Counted from the first letter of the stretch, positions 39,367 through 51,116 are shown. The stretch is 64,000 nucleotides of DNA from Mycobacterium terramassiliense (GCF_900157385.1 NZ_LT717697.1:310001-374000), one strand, 5' to 3'. The notes: a model not told the origin generated them from the letters alone. Translations and numbers: made by a program.

Positions 39367-40779
39367 CTACTTCTGCGTGCCCTCCTTGATCAGCGTCGCG
39401 GCCGTGCGCTTGAGCACATCGCGCTGCCTGGTCACGTCCGCGACCGCCTTGCGGAGCTGGTTGAGTTCGTCGCGTTCGCTGATCGCGCCGTCACCGTCGC
39501 CGGGCGCGCCCGGCTTGACCCAGGGGGCCGCGGGATCCTCGTGCTCTCCGGGCAGCGTCGCGACCACCTTGTGGCGCGACCGGGCCCGTGGCCCCTCGCC
39601 GCGTGGCGCGTTGACGACGCTGGCCACCGGGCCCATCGGGGGCATGCCGCCGTAGAACGTTCCCGGCGCGCCAAGCCCGGCCAGCGGCGAGCCGTCCAGG
39701 GCGGTGGCCGGTAATGCCGTCGCCGCCAGCCGGATCGCCGGGGAGGTGCCCCACGACGGCGGCACCGACAGGTTGCCGACCGTGGCCGCCTCCCCCAGGC
39801 CCGCGGCGGCGCCCACGCCGGACGGCCCCGCGACGTTGGACGCGAGCCCGGCGCCGGCCGCCGCTCCGGCCGCCGGCGCGGCCGCCGTCGGTGCCGACAG
39901 CGAGTTCACCACCGGATTCCAGGCCGCGGCCACCGGCGGCGCGAGGGTCAGCATGGCGCCGGAGGCGTCGAAGTTCAGCCCCTCGGAGAGGATCTGGTAT
40001 CCGACCGTCCCGGAGCTGAGCGTGTGGAACGTCTGGAACGGATAGCTGTTCAGCGTGTTCAGAATCGGATTTGGGCCGTTGAGGTAGTCGATGAGCGGAT
40101 TTGCCGCGGGGGTCGAGGCCGCCGGCGCCGACATGCCCTGCAGCAGGTTCGGCACGTTGGCGAGCGCCGATTGGGTGCTGGAGCCGGTCGCCGCGGCGGT
40201 GGCCTGGCTGACGGCGGGGCCCTGACTCGCGGTGCCCGCCTGGTCGGTGGTCGGCGGCGGGGACCCGAACGCCGTCAACCTCGTCGCGGCCGCCGAGGCC
40301 CCGGCGTAGCCGTACATCGCCGCGGCATCCTGCGCCCACATCTCGGCGTACCGCGCCTCGGTGGCCGCGATCGCGGGCGTGTTCTGACCAAAAGTGTTGG
40401 TGGCCACCAGCGATGCCAACAGCGCCCGGTTCACCTCGATCTCCCCCGGGGGCACCGTGGCCGCAAACGCCGCCTCGTAGGCCGCGACCGCCGACCCGAG
40501 CTGGCCGGCGGTCTGCGCGGCCTGCGCTGCGGTCGCGGTCATCCAGGACAGATAGGGGGCGACCGCCGCGGCCATCGATCCCGACGACGGGCCCGCCCAG
40601 GGGCCGCTGATGAGCCCGGACAGCACCGCCCGATACGAACTCACGGTCGAACCCAACTCCGCCGCCAGCGCCTCCCAGGCCGCCGCGGCCGCCGTCAGCG
40701 ATTCCGCCCCCGGCCCCGCGTACATCCGGGCGGAATTGACCTCCGGCGGCAGCCCCGCGAAATCCAGGACGCCGATCAC
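39367..40779 (-). CDS. PPE-family protein, SVP subgroup
   Basis: The 470-residue protein has the ~180-residue PPE domain: [20 protein letters not shown], the WxG turn [11 protein letters not shown] and the helix [20 protein letters not shown] variable middle follows, then SVPPSW (the SVPxxW motif), the conserved IRLAATALP, and a charged C-terminus (ERDELNQLRKAVADVTRQRD). It is presumably exported by an ESX type VII system. GTG 40779 overlaps the stop of the preceding PPE gene (GTGA). The APC permease starts about 50 bases downstream. Confidence 0.93.
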   Translation of the reverse strand: MIGVLDFAGLPPEVNSARMYAGPGAESLTAAAAAWEALAAELGSTVSSYRAVLSGLISGPWAGPSSGSMAAAVAPYLSWMTATAAQAAQTAGQLGSAVAAYEAAFAATVPPGEIEVNRALLASLVATNTFGQNTPAIAATEARYAEMWAQDAAAMYGYAGASAAATRLTAFGSPPPTTDQAGTASQGPAVSQATAAATGSSTQSALANVPNLLQGMSAPAASTPAANPLIDYLNGPNPILNTLNSYPFQTFHTLSSGTVGYQILSEGLNFDASGAMLTLAPPVAAAWNPVVNSLSAPTAAAPAAGAAAGAGLASNVAGPSGVGAAAGLGEAATVGNLSVPPSWGTSPAIRLAATALPATALDGSPLAGLGAPGTFYGGMPPMGPVASVVNAPRGEGPRARSRHKVVATLPGEHEDPAAPWVKPGAPGDGDGAISERDELNQLRKAVADVTRQRDVLKRTAATLIKEGTQK

Positions 40780-42084
40780 AGCATCGCCTCCTTGATCAGG
40801 CGCGCCGCCGCATCGCGCTCCATCGCGGCTTCGGAGATCTCCTTGCGCAGCTTGCTGAGCTCTTCGCGCTCACGGTCGCTCAGCGCGCTGGCGACGTGCT
40901 GGCGAGCCGGTTGCGCAGGCGCGGTGTGGCCGGCCGCGTCGGCGCCCTGCTCGCCCGGCATCGTGGGGATGACCTTCTGACCCGGCCCGGATCGTGCCCG
41001 CGTCTGCTCGCCCCGAGGCGCGTTGACCAGGCTGCCGATCGGCGGGAGGCCGCCGAAGAAGCCCCCCGGCCCGGCGGCCCCGCCCGGGGCGACGCCACCC
41101 AGCTCGGCGGCGGGCAACGGGGACGCGCTGCCGGCCAGCCGGATCCCGGCGGCGGAAGCCCACGACTGCGGCACCGACAGCTTGCCGATCGAGGCCGCCC
41201 GCCCCGAGGCCCGCGTCGGGTGCCACGTCGCCGGCCACCGCCGCGGCCTGCGGCAGCGCGAGCCCGTACAGGCCGCCGAGCAGCGGCGTGATGCCGGAGG
41301 CCGTGAACAACGGCCCACTGATGACCAGGGCCCAGTTGCCCGCGTCCGTGGTGAAGGTGTTCAGCGCCTGGCCGGTCGTGGTGCCGAGGACGTCCTCCAC
41401 GAACGAGATCGGGTCGAACGATCCCCCGGACCCGAGGCCCTGCAGCGCGGCCGGCACCAGGTTCATCGCCTGCGTCAGGCCGGACCGCGCGCTCGGCCCG
41501 GCCGCGGCGGCCGCCTGGCTGACCGCGGAGGCTTGCGCGGCCGTACCGCCCTGGTCGGTGGTCTGCGGCGGCGGGGCGAAGGGATTCAGCTTGGTCGCGA
41601 CCGCCGACGCGCCGGCGTAGCCGTACATCGCCGCGGCATCCTGGGCCCACATCTCGGCGTACTGAGCCTCGGTGGCCATGATCGCGGGGGTGTTCTGGCC
41701 GAGGAAGTTGGTGGCCACCAGCGCGGCCAAGAGGGCCCGGTTCACCTCGATCACCGGTGGCGGCACGGTCGCCACGAACGCGGCCTCGTAAGCCGCGATC
41801 GCCGACTTGAGCTGGCCGGCCGTTTGCTCGGCCTGCGCGGCCGTGGCGCTCATCCAGGACATGTACGGGGTCACCGCCGCGAGCATCGAGGCCGACGATG
41901 GGCCCGCCCAGGGACCGCCCGTGAGCTCGGCCACCGCCGAGCGATACGAACCCGCCGCAAGGCTGAGCTCCGCGGCCAACCCATCCCATGCCGCCGCGGC
42001 GGCCGCCATCGCCCCCGGGCCCGGCCCGGCGTACATGCGCCCGGAGTTGATCTCCGGCGGCAATCCCGCAAAATCCAGCGTCAC
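40776..42084 (-). pseudogene. PPE-family protein, SVP subgroup, single frameshift in C-terminal part
   Basis: GTG 42084, with AGGGGG upstream, starts a PPE domain ([50 protein letters not shown]) closely related to its neighbour. The frame holds to about 41208 ([13 protein letters not shown]). The expected continuation ([21 protein letters not shown] and a charged tail ending LIKEAML, stop 40776) is one base out of frame. The slip lies in the G/C run 41191-41208. The rest is intact on both sides, so a sequencing error or a very recent mutation is likely. No PE gene is found upstream. Confidence 0.85.
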
Positions 42085-42725
42085 AAGTCCCCCTAGTGGG
42101 CCGACCCGGCGCAAGCGCACGCTGTCCCCGGCGCCAGGCCCGCGCGAACGATGGTGAGGCGCACGCTGTTGAACGCCCGGCAATGCGCGCGATATGGTGC
42201 CCCCCGCGACGTGTACAACACCGCACCGATGTGCACTTCGCCGTACCCACGTCCAGATCGCCGCACAATTACTCCATAGTGACGCAGCTCGCTGTAACGG
42301 GGCTGGCTAATCACTGAGAATTAACTGAAAGCCGACTTTGACGTGGACCGAATGGCCGGGCATCCGCTGGAGGCTCTGTCGCGGACAGCGCCAAAACCGG
42401 CAAGGGTCAACGGGCGTCCGGCCGGTTCGCGGCGGCCGGCTGTCCGTTTCGTCGCGTCCGCGATTGCGGCCGTCATGTCGTGGAAAAGCCTGTGCTGCAG
42501 AGCGATACGGCGATGAAAGGCTTTGCGTCGCCGACGGCCTGGCCGGTAGGTCCGCGTCCCCGCGGTCACCGCCGGTGGTTGCCGAGCCGGCGCGCGGTGG
42601 GTGCTGCGACGCACGCCGGAGTACGGTTGCGGCGCCGACCCCATTCACACCCCGATGGCTTTGCCAGAGAGTCAATCAGCAAGCGTTAGTTGCCAGCCAA
42701 GGCAGTGGATTGCCGGATCCGGGAC
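42085..42725. other. 641-bp intergenic region before the PPE-permease-urease genes
   Basis: No PE gene, ESX substrate, tRNA or known domain is recognised in either strand. The open frames here lack ribosome-binding sites and read as arginine-rich composition noise. AT-richer stretches near 42262-42345 are the best place for the promoter of the PPE-permease-ure transcript. Confidence 0.5.
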
Positions 42726-43889
42726 CTAGTCGTTAAACGGCCCCCACGCGTGGCGCTTCAGGGCGGCCGGTTTCTTGCCGAGTTTTCCGGCCCGAACCAT
42801 GACGGCCAGGCTGTCCAGGATGACCCGGCTGCTCATCAGCGCGGTCTGTTCGGCCCAGTCGTAGGGCGGTGAGCACTCCACCACCTCGATGCCGTTGAGG
42901 CCCGGCTCGGAGATCATCCGGATCAGGTTCAGCGCTTCGCGCGGCAACAGGCCACCGGGCTCGGGCCAGCCGGTGCCGGGCACGAAGCCGGCGTCGATCA
43001 CGTCGATGTCGAACGACAGATAGACCGCCTTGGCGTCCTTCCACGCCGTTTCGAGCGCGATCTCGGCGATCTTTTCGATACCGACGCGTTCGACGTCGCC
43101 CACCGTGATGACCGTGCTGCCGCGCTGCCGGCCCACCTGCACGCCCGCGCGCGGCGCCTGCCAGCCGCCGATGCCGATCTGGACCAGATTGGTGGCCGGC
43201 GCGTTCTTGATGTTGGTGGCGTGGAACCACGGTGTGGTGTGCATCCGCTCGTCGAGATCGGTTTCCTGAGTGTCGACGTGGCGGTCGAAGTGGATGATGC
43301 CCACGTTGCCGTCCATGTGCGGGGCGAGGCCTCGCACCGTCGGGAACCCGATCGAGTGGTCGCCGCCGAGGATCACCGGGAACACGCCCTTGGAAACCAC
43401 ATGGGACATGGCCGTGCTGATCTGGTCGAACGACTTCTCGATGTTGGCCGGAATGGTGACCACGTCGCCGATGTCGACGATGTTGAGTTGTTCACGCAGG
43501 TCCACCCCGAGTTCGTAGCAATAGGTGCCGAACAGGTTGGTCGAGCGGCGGATTCCCATCGGCCCGAACCGAGTACCCGGGCGGTAGGTGGTCCCGGCGT
43601 CCAGCGGCGCCCCGAAGACGGCCACCTCGGCGTCGCCCACATCGTTGACGTCTTCCAGGAACGGGCACTTCAGGAATGTCCCGCGCTCCCCGGCGAAGTG
43701 CGGCAGCTCGCCGCGCGAAAAGGTCGACAACGTGCGGTCGTTGATCGTGGGGGCCGCTTCCAGGCCGTGGGCGAGGCAGCGCTCGATCTCGTCGCGATGG
43801 CGGCGGGTGGACAGTTCCGCCTCCGCCTGCTGCGCCCAGCTGCCTTCCCGGTTGGGGATGTCAGCCTGTCCGGCGAACGGATTGAACAT
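42726..43889 (-). CDS. Ureohydrolase (agmatinase/arginase family), guanidine-hydrolase-like
   Basis: The 387-residue protein has the binuclear-metal ureohydrolase core: GGDHS (ligand His178), HFDRHVDTQ (Asp202, His204, Asp206), SFDIDVID (Asp294, Asp296) and GTGWPEPGG. Unlike agmatinases (DAHxD; GTGTPEPGG) it has Arg203 and Trp309 at two active-site positions, and an N-terminal extension of ~85 residues. As I recall, these traits mark nickel-dependent guanidine hydrolases (GdmH, Synechocystis Sll1077 type), which yield urea and ammonia. ATG 43889 follows AGAGGAAG; an ATG at 43919 is less likely. Agmatinase or guanidinobutyrase remain possible. Confidence 0.82.
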   Translation of the reverse strand: MFNPFAGQADIPNREGSWAQQAEAELSTRRHRDEIERCLAHGLEAAPTINDRTLSTFSRGELPHFAGERGTFLKCPFLEDVNDVGDAEVAVFGAPLDAGTTYRPGTRFGPMGIRRSTNLFGTYCYELGVDLREQLNIVDIGDVVTIPANIEKSFDQISTAMSHVVSKGVFPVILGGDHSIGFPTVRGLAPHMDGNVGIIHFDRHVDTQETDLDERMHTTPWFHATNIKNAPATNLVQIGIGGWQAPRAGVQVGRQRGSTVITVGDVERVGIEKIAEIALETAWKDAKAVYLSFDIDVIDAGFVPGTGWPEPGGLLPREALNLIRMISEPGLNGIEVVECSPPYDWAEQTALMSSRVILDSLAVMVRAGKLGKKPAALKRHAWGPFND

Positions 43890-44420
43890 CAAACTTCCTC
43901 TCGTCGCGAATGAATTCACGGCGGAGGATGCCCCGGCGACCGAAGTCTAAGCGGAAGGCAGATACAGGAGCCATCTTTGAAATGACCCGGCGCGCCAGGC
44001 ATCATCCCGCGGTCGCCGTCTTTTCGCTTTCCGGGTACGGCGAACTCGTCCGGGCGGCCCCTGCGGCGCGCCGCTATTGAAGGTACCGGCTCGTTCGGCG
44101 ACCGCAACTTCGGCGGGGGTCGTGTCGCGCCGCGGCGATCGGCTCCGCCCGGGCGTGGTGGGCCATCCGGATGCGCCCCCGCTGCGTTCTTCAAAGACGT
44201 TGCAGGGCAACGCGATTAGTGCAGGAAGCTGTCCGAGCATCCGCCCGCAGGCACGTGGCGTCCAAGGAGCCTCGACCGAACGCAACGAATGCGCGCCCGG
44301 CCGGGAACGGATCGGGGGGCGCCGGGATTGCCTTGCGGAACAGGCATTTTCGGGAACCGGGAACCTCGTCGCCGTAAGGCCTCGGTAACGACTGGCCGAC
44401 TGCTGGGAACTTGCTGGGAA
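43890..44420. other. 531-bp intergenic region upstream of the ureohydrolase
   Basis: No gene is recognised. I looked on the minus strand for the conserved elements of the ykkC-type guanidine riboswitches and did not find a convincing one. The sequence should carry the ureohydrolase promoter. Confidence 0.45.
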
Positions 44421-44837
44421 TTACGCGTCGAGGTTCTGTAGCCGCACCTGGCCGCGGGCCACCACCCGATCGTTGTCGTCGGTGATCGTCACGAGCCACA
44501 GCTGCTGGCGCCGGCCGCGATGAATCGGCTCGGCGCTGCCGTACACCGTCCCGGAGCCGATCGAGCGCAGGAAGTCGGTGTTGTTGTTGACGCCCACGAC
44601 GTTCCCGCCGTTGCCTTTCGCGTTGAGCCAGGTGTAGGCGGACACGCTGGCCATGCTCTCGATCATCGAGCAGTACACGCCGCCGTGCACGAGGCCCATC
44701 GGCTGCAACAGTTTCGGGGTGACCTCGAGCTGCGCGCGGGCGCCGTCGGGACCCAGCTCGGTGAACCGCAGCCCCAGCTCGGTGTCGAACGGCGCGGTGA
44801 AGTTCGGCGGCAACGTCGGGTCGGGCGGCGGTGGCAC
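44421..44837 (-). CDS. PaaI-like hotdog thioesterase (Rv1847-like)
   Basis: The 138-residue single hotdog domain has GLVHGGVYCSMIESMASVSAY on the central helix, the catalytic region of PaaI/4-hydroxybenzoyl-CoA thioesterases, then VVGVNNNTDFLRSIGSG. It likely hydrolyses an acyl- or aryl-CoA. Its start is GTG 44837. Its 5' region contains an IdeR box and an MrsI-type sRNA locus; the Rv1847 region is among iron-repressed loci in M. tuberculosis. Confidence 0.87.
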   Translation of the reverse strand: MPPPPDPTLPPNFTAPFDTELGLRFTELGPDGARAQLEVTPKLLQPMGLVHGGVYCSMIESMASVSAYTWLNAKGNGGNVVGVNNNTDFLRSIGSGTVYGSAEPIHRGRRQQLWLVTITDDNDRVVARGQVRLQNLDA

Positions 44838-44892
44838 GTTATGTGTCTACACCATTGGCGACCCCGCGCCGCCGGGGCGGAACGCCTGCGGA

Positions 44893-44994
44893 TAAAACGG
44901 GCGAGCCCCGCGCAGGGGCGCGGGGCTCGCCGATCGAGTAGACCGGGGGTCACTGCAGCCCTCAGGACCCTGCCGCGGTCATTGTCGCTCGACC
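44893..44994 (-). ncRNA. mrsI: MrsI-type iron-responsive small RNA
   Basis: The minus strand has -35 TTGCGA (45030-45025) and -10 TATGCT (45006-45001), 18 bases apart and overlapped by an IdeR-like box. They predict a start near 44994. About 65 bases on is a perfect 13-bp stem, GGCGAGCCCCGCG / CGCGGGGCTCGCC (44931-44900), with a six-base loop followed by GTTTTATC, a clear intrinsic terminator. The ~100-nt product, IdeR control and position between the blaI and thioesterase genes match MrsI (ncRv11846), an iron-sparing sRNA. The exact 5' end is inferred. Confidence 0.78.
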
Positions 44995-45003
44995 GAGACC
45001 AGC

Positions 45004-45022
45004 ATAGGCAAGGCTGCCCTAA
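45004..45022 (-). promoter_or_regulatory. IdeR (iron) box
   Basis: ATAGGCAAGGCTGCCCTAA at 45004-45022 matches the IdeR consensus TTAGGTTAGGCTAACCTAA at 14 of 19 positions. It lies between and over the -35 and -10 of the predicted sRNA promoter, the geometry of iron-dependent repression. Confidence 0.75.
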
Positions 45023-45072
45023 TTTCGCAAGGTACGTTTTCACCGAAACAAGTCGCCTCGGAATCGTGTTGG

Positions 45073-45089
45073 TACGACCGTCAGTAGTA
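45073..45089 (+). promoter_or_regulatory. BlaI operator candidate
   Basis: TACGAC-N5-GTAGTA (45073-45089) is a near-perfect dyad (one mismatch) resembling the TAC/GTA half-sites of BlaI/MecI operators. It lies 43 bases upstream of the blaI start, consistent with autoregulation. Confidence 0.55.
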
Positions 45090-45131
45090 AGCGGAGTACG
45101 CTTATTTCGACGCTCAGGAGATGAACGCACT

Positions 45132-45551
45132 ATGGCCAAGCTGACCCGGCTGGGGGATCTGGAACGTGCCGTGATGGATCATTTGTGGTCCACGGCCGAG
45201 CCCCAAACCGTCCGCCAAGTCCACGAAGCGTTGTCGGCGCGACGCGACCTGGCATACACGACGATCATGACCGTCCTGCAGCGGCTGGCCAAAAAGAACC
45301 TGGTCTCCCAGATCCGCGACGACCGTGCCCACCGCTACGCGCCGGTGCACGGTCGCGATGAGCTGGTCGCCGGGCTGATGGTCGACGCGCTGGCCCAGGC
45401 GGAGGACTCGGGGGACCGGCAGGCGGCCCTGGTCCACTTCGTCGAGCGGGTCGGCGCCGACGAGGCCGAGGCGCTGCGGCGCGCGCTCGCCGAACTGGAA
45501 GCCAATCAACGCCACACCACGCCGTCGGCTGGCGCGGCGGCGGAGGACTGA
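45132..45551 (+). CDS. blaI: BlaI, winged-helix repressor
   Basis: The 139-residue BlaI/MecI/CopY-type repressor has an N-terminal winged helix (LGDLERAVMDHLW, TYTTIMTVLQRL-like AYTTIMTVLQRLAKKNLV) and a C-terminal dimerisation helix pair. In M. tuberculosis BlaI (Rv1846c) controls blaC, atpase genes and its own operon, and leaves DNA on beta-lactam exposure. ATG 45132 has GGAG 11 bases upstream; the ATG at 45121 is out of frame. It is followed by the M56 gene after 14 bases. Confidence 0.95.
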   Translation: MAKLTRLGDLERAVMDHLWSTAEPQTVRQVHEALSARRDLAYTTIMTVLQRLAKKNLVSQIRDDRAHRYAPVHGRDELVAGLMVDALAQAEDSGDRQAALVHFVERVGADEAEALRRALAELEANQRHTTPSAGAAAED

Positions 45552-45565
45552 GGGAGACTGGCAGC

Positions 45566-46516
45566 GTGTCAGCGCTGGCCTTCACCGTTCTCGCGGTGCT
45601 GTTGGTCGGCCCGGCGCCGGCCCTGTTGGCACGCGCGACGTGGCCGTTGCGCGCTCCCCGCGCCGCGATGGTGCTGTGGCAGGCCGTCGCACTGGCCGCC
45701 GTCCTGTCGGCGTTCAGTGCCGGCATCGCGATCGCCAGCAGGCTGCTCGTGCCCGGCCCCGACGGGCGGCCCACGGCCAGCGTCATCGGCGCCGCCGGCC
45801 GGCTCGGCTGGCCGCTGTGGGCGGCCTACATCGCAGTCTTCGCGTTGACCGTGGTAGTCGGCGCCCGGCTGATGATCGCCATCCTGCGGGTGGCCATCGC
45901 CAATCGCCGCCGGCGGGCCCACCACCGCATGGTCGTCGATCTGGTCGGGGTCGGGCACGACGCGGCCGCGGCCCAGCCCTGCGCCCGCACGCGCGACCTT
46001 CGCATCCTGGACGTCCGGCAGCCGCTGGCCTACTGCTTGCCCGGCGTCCGGAGCCGGGTCGTGGTCAGCGAGGGAGCGCTGACCACGCTCGCCGATGAGG
46101 AAGTCGCGGCGATCCTCACCCACGAGCGAGCCCACCTGCGGGCCCGCCACGATCTGGTGCTGGAGGCGTTCACCGCCGTGCACGCCGCCTTCCCGCGGCT
46201 CGTGCGCAGCACCAACGCGCTGCGCGCGGTGCAACTGCTCGTCGAGCTTCTGGCCGACGACGCGGCGGTACGCGCAACCGGTCGCACTCCCCTGGCCCGC
46301 GCGCTGGTGGCCTGCGCATCGGGGCGGGCGCCCTCGGGCGCCCTGGCCGTCGGCGGCCCCAGCACCGTGCTGCGGGTGCGGCGGCTGTCCGGGCGCGGCA
46401 ACAGCCTGACGCTCTCGGCGGCCGCGTACCTGGCCGCGGCGGCCGTCATGGTGGTGCCCACCGTCGCGCTCGTCGTCCCGTGGCTCACCGAGCTGCGGCG
46501 GCTGTTCAACCTCTGA
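45566..46516 (+). CDS. blaR: M56-family membrane metalloprotease (BlaR1-like)
   Basis: The 316-residue protein has about four transmembrane segments and a cytoplasmic zinc-protease motif, HERAH (HExxH), in EEVAAILTHERAHLRARHDL, with AYCLPGVRSRVVVSEGAL before it as in BlaR1/MecR1. It lacks the extracellular penicillin-binding sensor of staphylococcal BlaR1. It equates to Rv1845c, which is reported to act with BlaI. The start is GTG 45566. Confidence 0.9.
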   Translation: MSALAFTVLAVLLVGPAPALLARATWPLRAPRAAMVLWQAVALAAVLSAFSAGIAIASRLLVPGPDGRPTASVIGAAGRLGWPLWAAYIAVFALTVVVGARLMIAILRVAIANRRRRAHHRMVVDLVGVGHDAAAAQPCARTRDLRILDVRQPLAYCLPGVRSRVVVSEGALTTLADEEVAAILTHERAHLRARHDLVLEAFTAVHAAFPRLVRSTNALRAVQLLVELLADDAAVRATGRTPLARALVACASGRAPSGALAVGGPSTVLRVRRLSGRGNSLTLSAAAYLAAAAVMVVPTVALVVPWLTELRRLFNL

Positions 46517-46621
46517 CGCCCGCCGCGAAGAGCAATCAGCCCGGGCGGATGCGTGACCGCTGTGCCACAGTGTGACCGAAAGCTTTTCGGAAGTAGTTAC
46601 CCGACACTGAGAGGCCCACAG

Positions 46622-48088
46622 ATGAGTGCCCCGACTTCCAAGGACGCCAAGACCGGTACCGCGCAGATCGGCGTCACCGGCCTGGCGGTAATGGGATCGA
46701 ACATCGCCCGCAATTTCGCCCACCACGGCTACACGGTCGCGTTGCACAACCGAACCGTCGCCAAGACCGACGCGTTGCTCAAAGAACACGGCGACGAGGG
46801 CAAGTTCGTGCGCTCGGAAACCATCGCGGAGTTCCTCGACGCGCTGGAGAAGCCGCGGCGGGTGCTCATCATGGTCAAGGCCGGCGACCCCACCGACGCC
46901 GTCATCAACGAGCTCGCCGACGCCATGGAGGAAGGCGACATCATCATCGACGGCGGCAACGCCCTCTACACCGACACCATTCGCCGCGAGAAGGCGATGC
47001 GCGAGCGGGGCCTGCACTTCGTCGGCGCCGGCATCTCCGGCGGCGAGGAGGGCGCGCTCAACGGGCCGTCGATCATGCCGGGCGGACCCGCCGAGTCGTA
47101 TAAGTCGCTGGGTCCGCTGCTCGAGGAGATCTCCGCCCACGTCGACGGGGTGCCGTGCTGCACGCACATCGGGCCCGACGGCGCCGGGCACTTCGTGAAG
47201 ATGGTGCACAACGGCATCGAGTACTCGGACATGCAGCTGATCGGCGAGGCCTACCAGCTGCTGCGCGACGGGCTCGGCAAGAGCGCGGACGAGATCGCCG
47301 ACGTGTTCGACGACTGGAACAAAGGCGACCTGGACAGCTTCCTGGTCGAGATCACCGCCCAGGTCCTGCGCCAGAAGGACGCGAGGACGGGCGAGCCGCT
47401 CGTCGACGTCATCCTCGATGAGGCCGAGCAGAAGGGCACCGGCCGCTGGACCGTGAAGTCGGCCCTGGACCTTGGTGTCCCGGTGACCGGGATCGCCGAG
47501 GCCGTGTTCGCCCGCGCCCTGTCGGGTTCGGTGACCCAACGCAAGGCCACCACCGGGCTGGCCTCCGGGCAGCTCGGCCAAAACCCAAGCGATGCAAAGC
47601 AATTCGTGGAGGACGTCCGGCAGGCCCTGTACGCGTCGAAGATCATCGCCTACGCCCAGGGCTTCAACCAGATTCAGGCCGGTAGCGCCGAATACGACTG
47701 GGGCATCACGCCCGGCGACCTGGCCACCATCTGGCGTGGCGGCTGCATCATCCGGGCGAAATTCCTCAACCGGATCAAGGACGCGTTCGACGAAGACCCC
47801 GACCTGCCGACGCTCGTCGTCGCGCCGTACTTCCGCAGCGCGATCGAGGCGGCGATCGACGGCTGGCGGCGCGTCGTGGTGACCGCCACCCAGCTGGGCA
47901 TCCCGATCCCGGGCTTCTCCTCGGCGCTGTCCTACTACGACGCGCTGCGCACCGAGCGGCTGCCCGCGGCGCTCACCCAGGGGCTGCGCGACTTCTTCGG
48001 CGCGCACACCTACGGGCGCATTGACGACGACCCGGACAAGCGCTTCCATACGCTGTGGAGCGGTGACCGCAGCGAAGTGCCCGCGTAG
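46622..48088 (+). CDS. gnd1: 6-phosphogluconate dehydrogenase (decarboxylating)
   Basis: The 488-residue enzyme of the oxidative pentose-phosphate pathway converts 6-phosphogluconate to ribulose-5-P, making NADPH. It has the dinucleotide motif GVTGLAVMGSNIARN, substrate motif GISGGEEGALNGPSIMPGG, the catalytic lysine in GHFVKMVHNGIEY, and the C-terminal histidine/arginine region FFGAHTYGR. ATG 46622 (MSAPTSKD) is chosen; GAGAGG lies upstream. Equates to Rv1844c. Confidence 0.96.
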   Translation: MSAPTSKDAKTGTAQIGVTGLAVMGSNIARNFAHHGYTVALHNRTVAKTDALLKEHGDEGKFVRSETIAEFLDALEKPRRVLIMVKAGDPTDAVINELADAMEEGDIIIDGGNALYTDTIRREKAMRERGLHFVGAGISGGEEGALNGPSIMPGGPAESYKSLGPLLEEISAHVDGVPCCTHIGPDGAGHFVKMVHNGIEYSDMQLIGEAYQLLRDGLGKSADEIADVFDDWNKGDLDSFLVEITAQVLRQKDARTGEPLVDVILDEAEQKGTGRWTVKSALDLGVPVTGIAEAVFARALSGSVTQRKATTGLASGQLGQNPSDAKQFVEDVRQALYASKIIAYAQGFNQIQAGSAEYDWGITPGDLATIWRGGCIIRAKFLNRIKDAFDEDPDLPTLVVAPYFRSAIEAAIDGWRRVVVTATQLGIPIPGFSSALSYYDALRTERLPAALTQGLRDFFGAHTYGRIDDDPDKRFHTLWSGDRSEVPA

Positions 48089-48104
48089 CGGCTCGCGTGT
48101 ATAG

Positions 48105-49571
<1,467 letters not shown>

Positions 49572-49745
49572 GCGCGCTAAGCCGCCGACGGCGTTCTGCC
49601 CGCTGGACGTCTTGGCTACCATGTGAATTCACGTGAGTTTTCGGCTGGCAGCAAACCGCTGCGCCGCCTCGAAGGAAAGGGATGACGTGCCGCAGGCACG
49701 CGTCGAGGCCCCGCCACCGACCCGGGCCTTCCGCAGGAAGCCGTC

Positions 49746-51112
<1,367 letters not shown>

Positions 51113-51116
<4 letters not shown>

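Noticed and set aside
42085..42725. PE gene partnering the PPE pair
   Set aside because: No PE N-terminus (about 100 residues with PE near the start) or YxxxD/E tail is found in any frame.
43890..44420. Guanidine riboswitch upstream of the ureohydrolase
   Set aside because: No convincing ykkC-type conserved core or paired ACGR-loop hairpins could be traced on the minus strand; a covariance-model search (Rfam guanidine-I to -IV) would decide.
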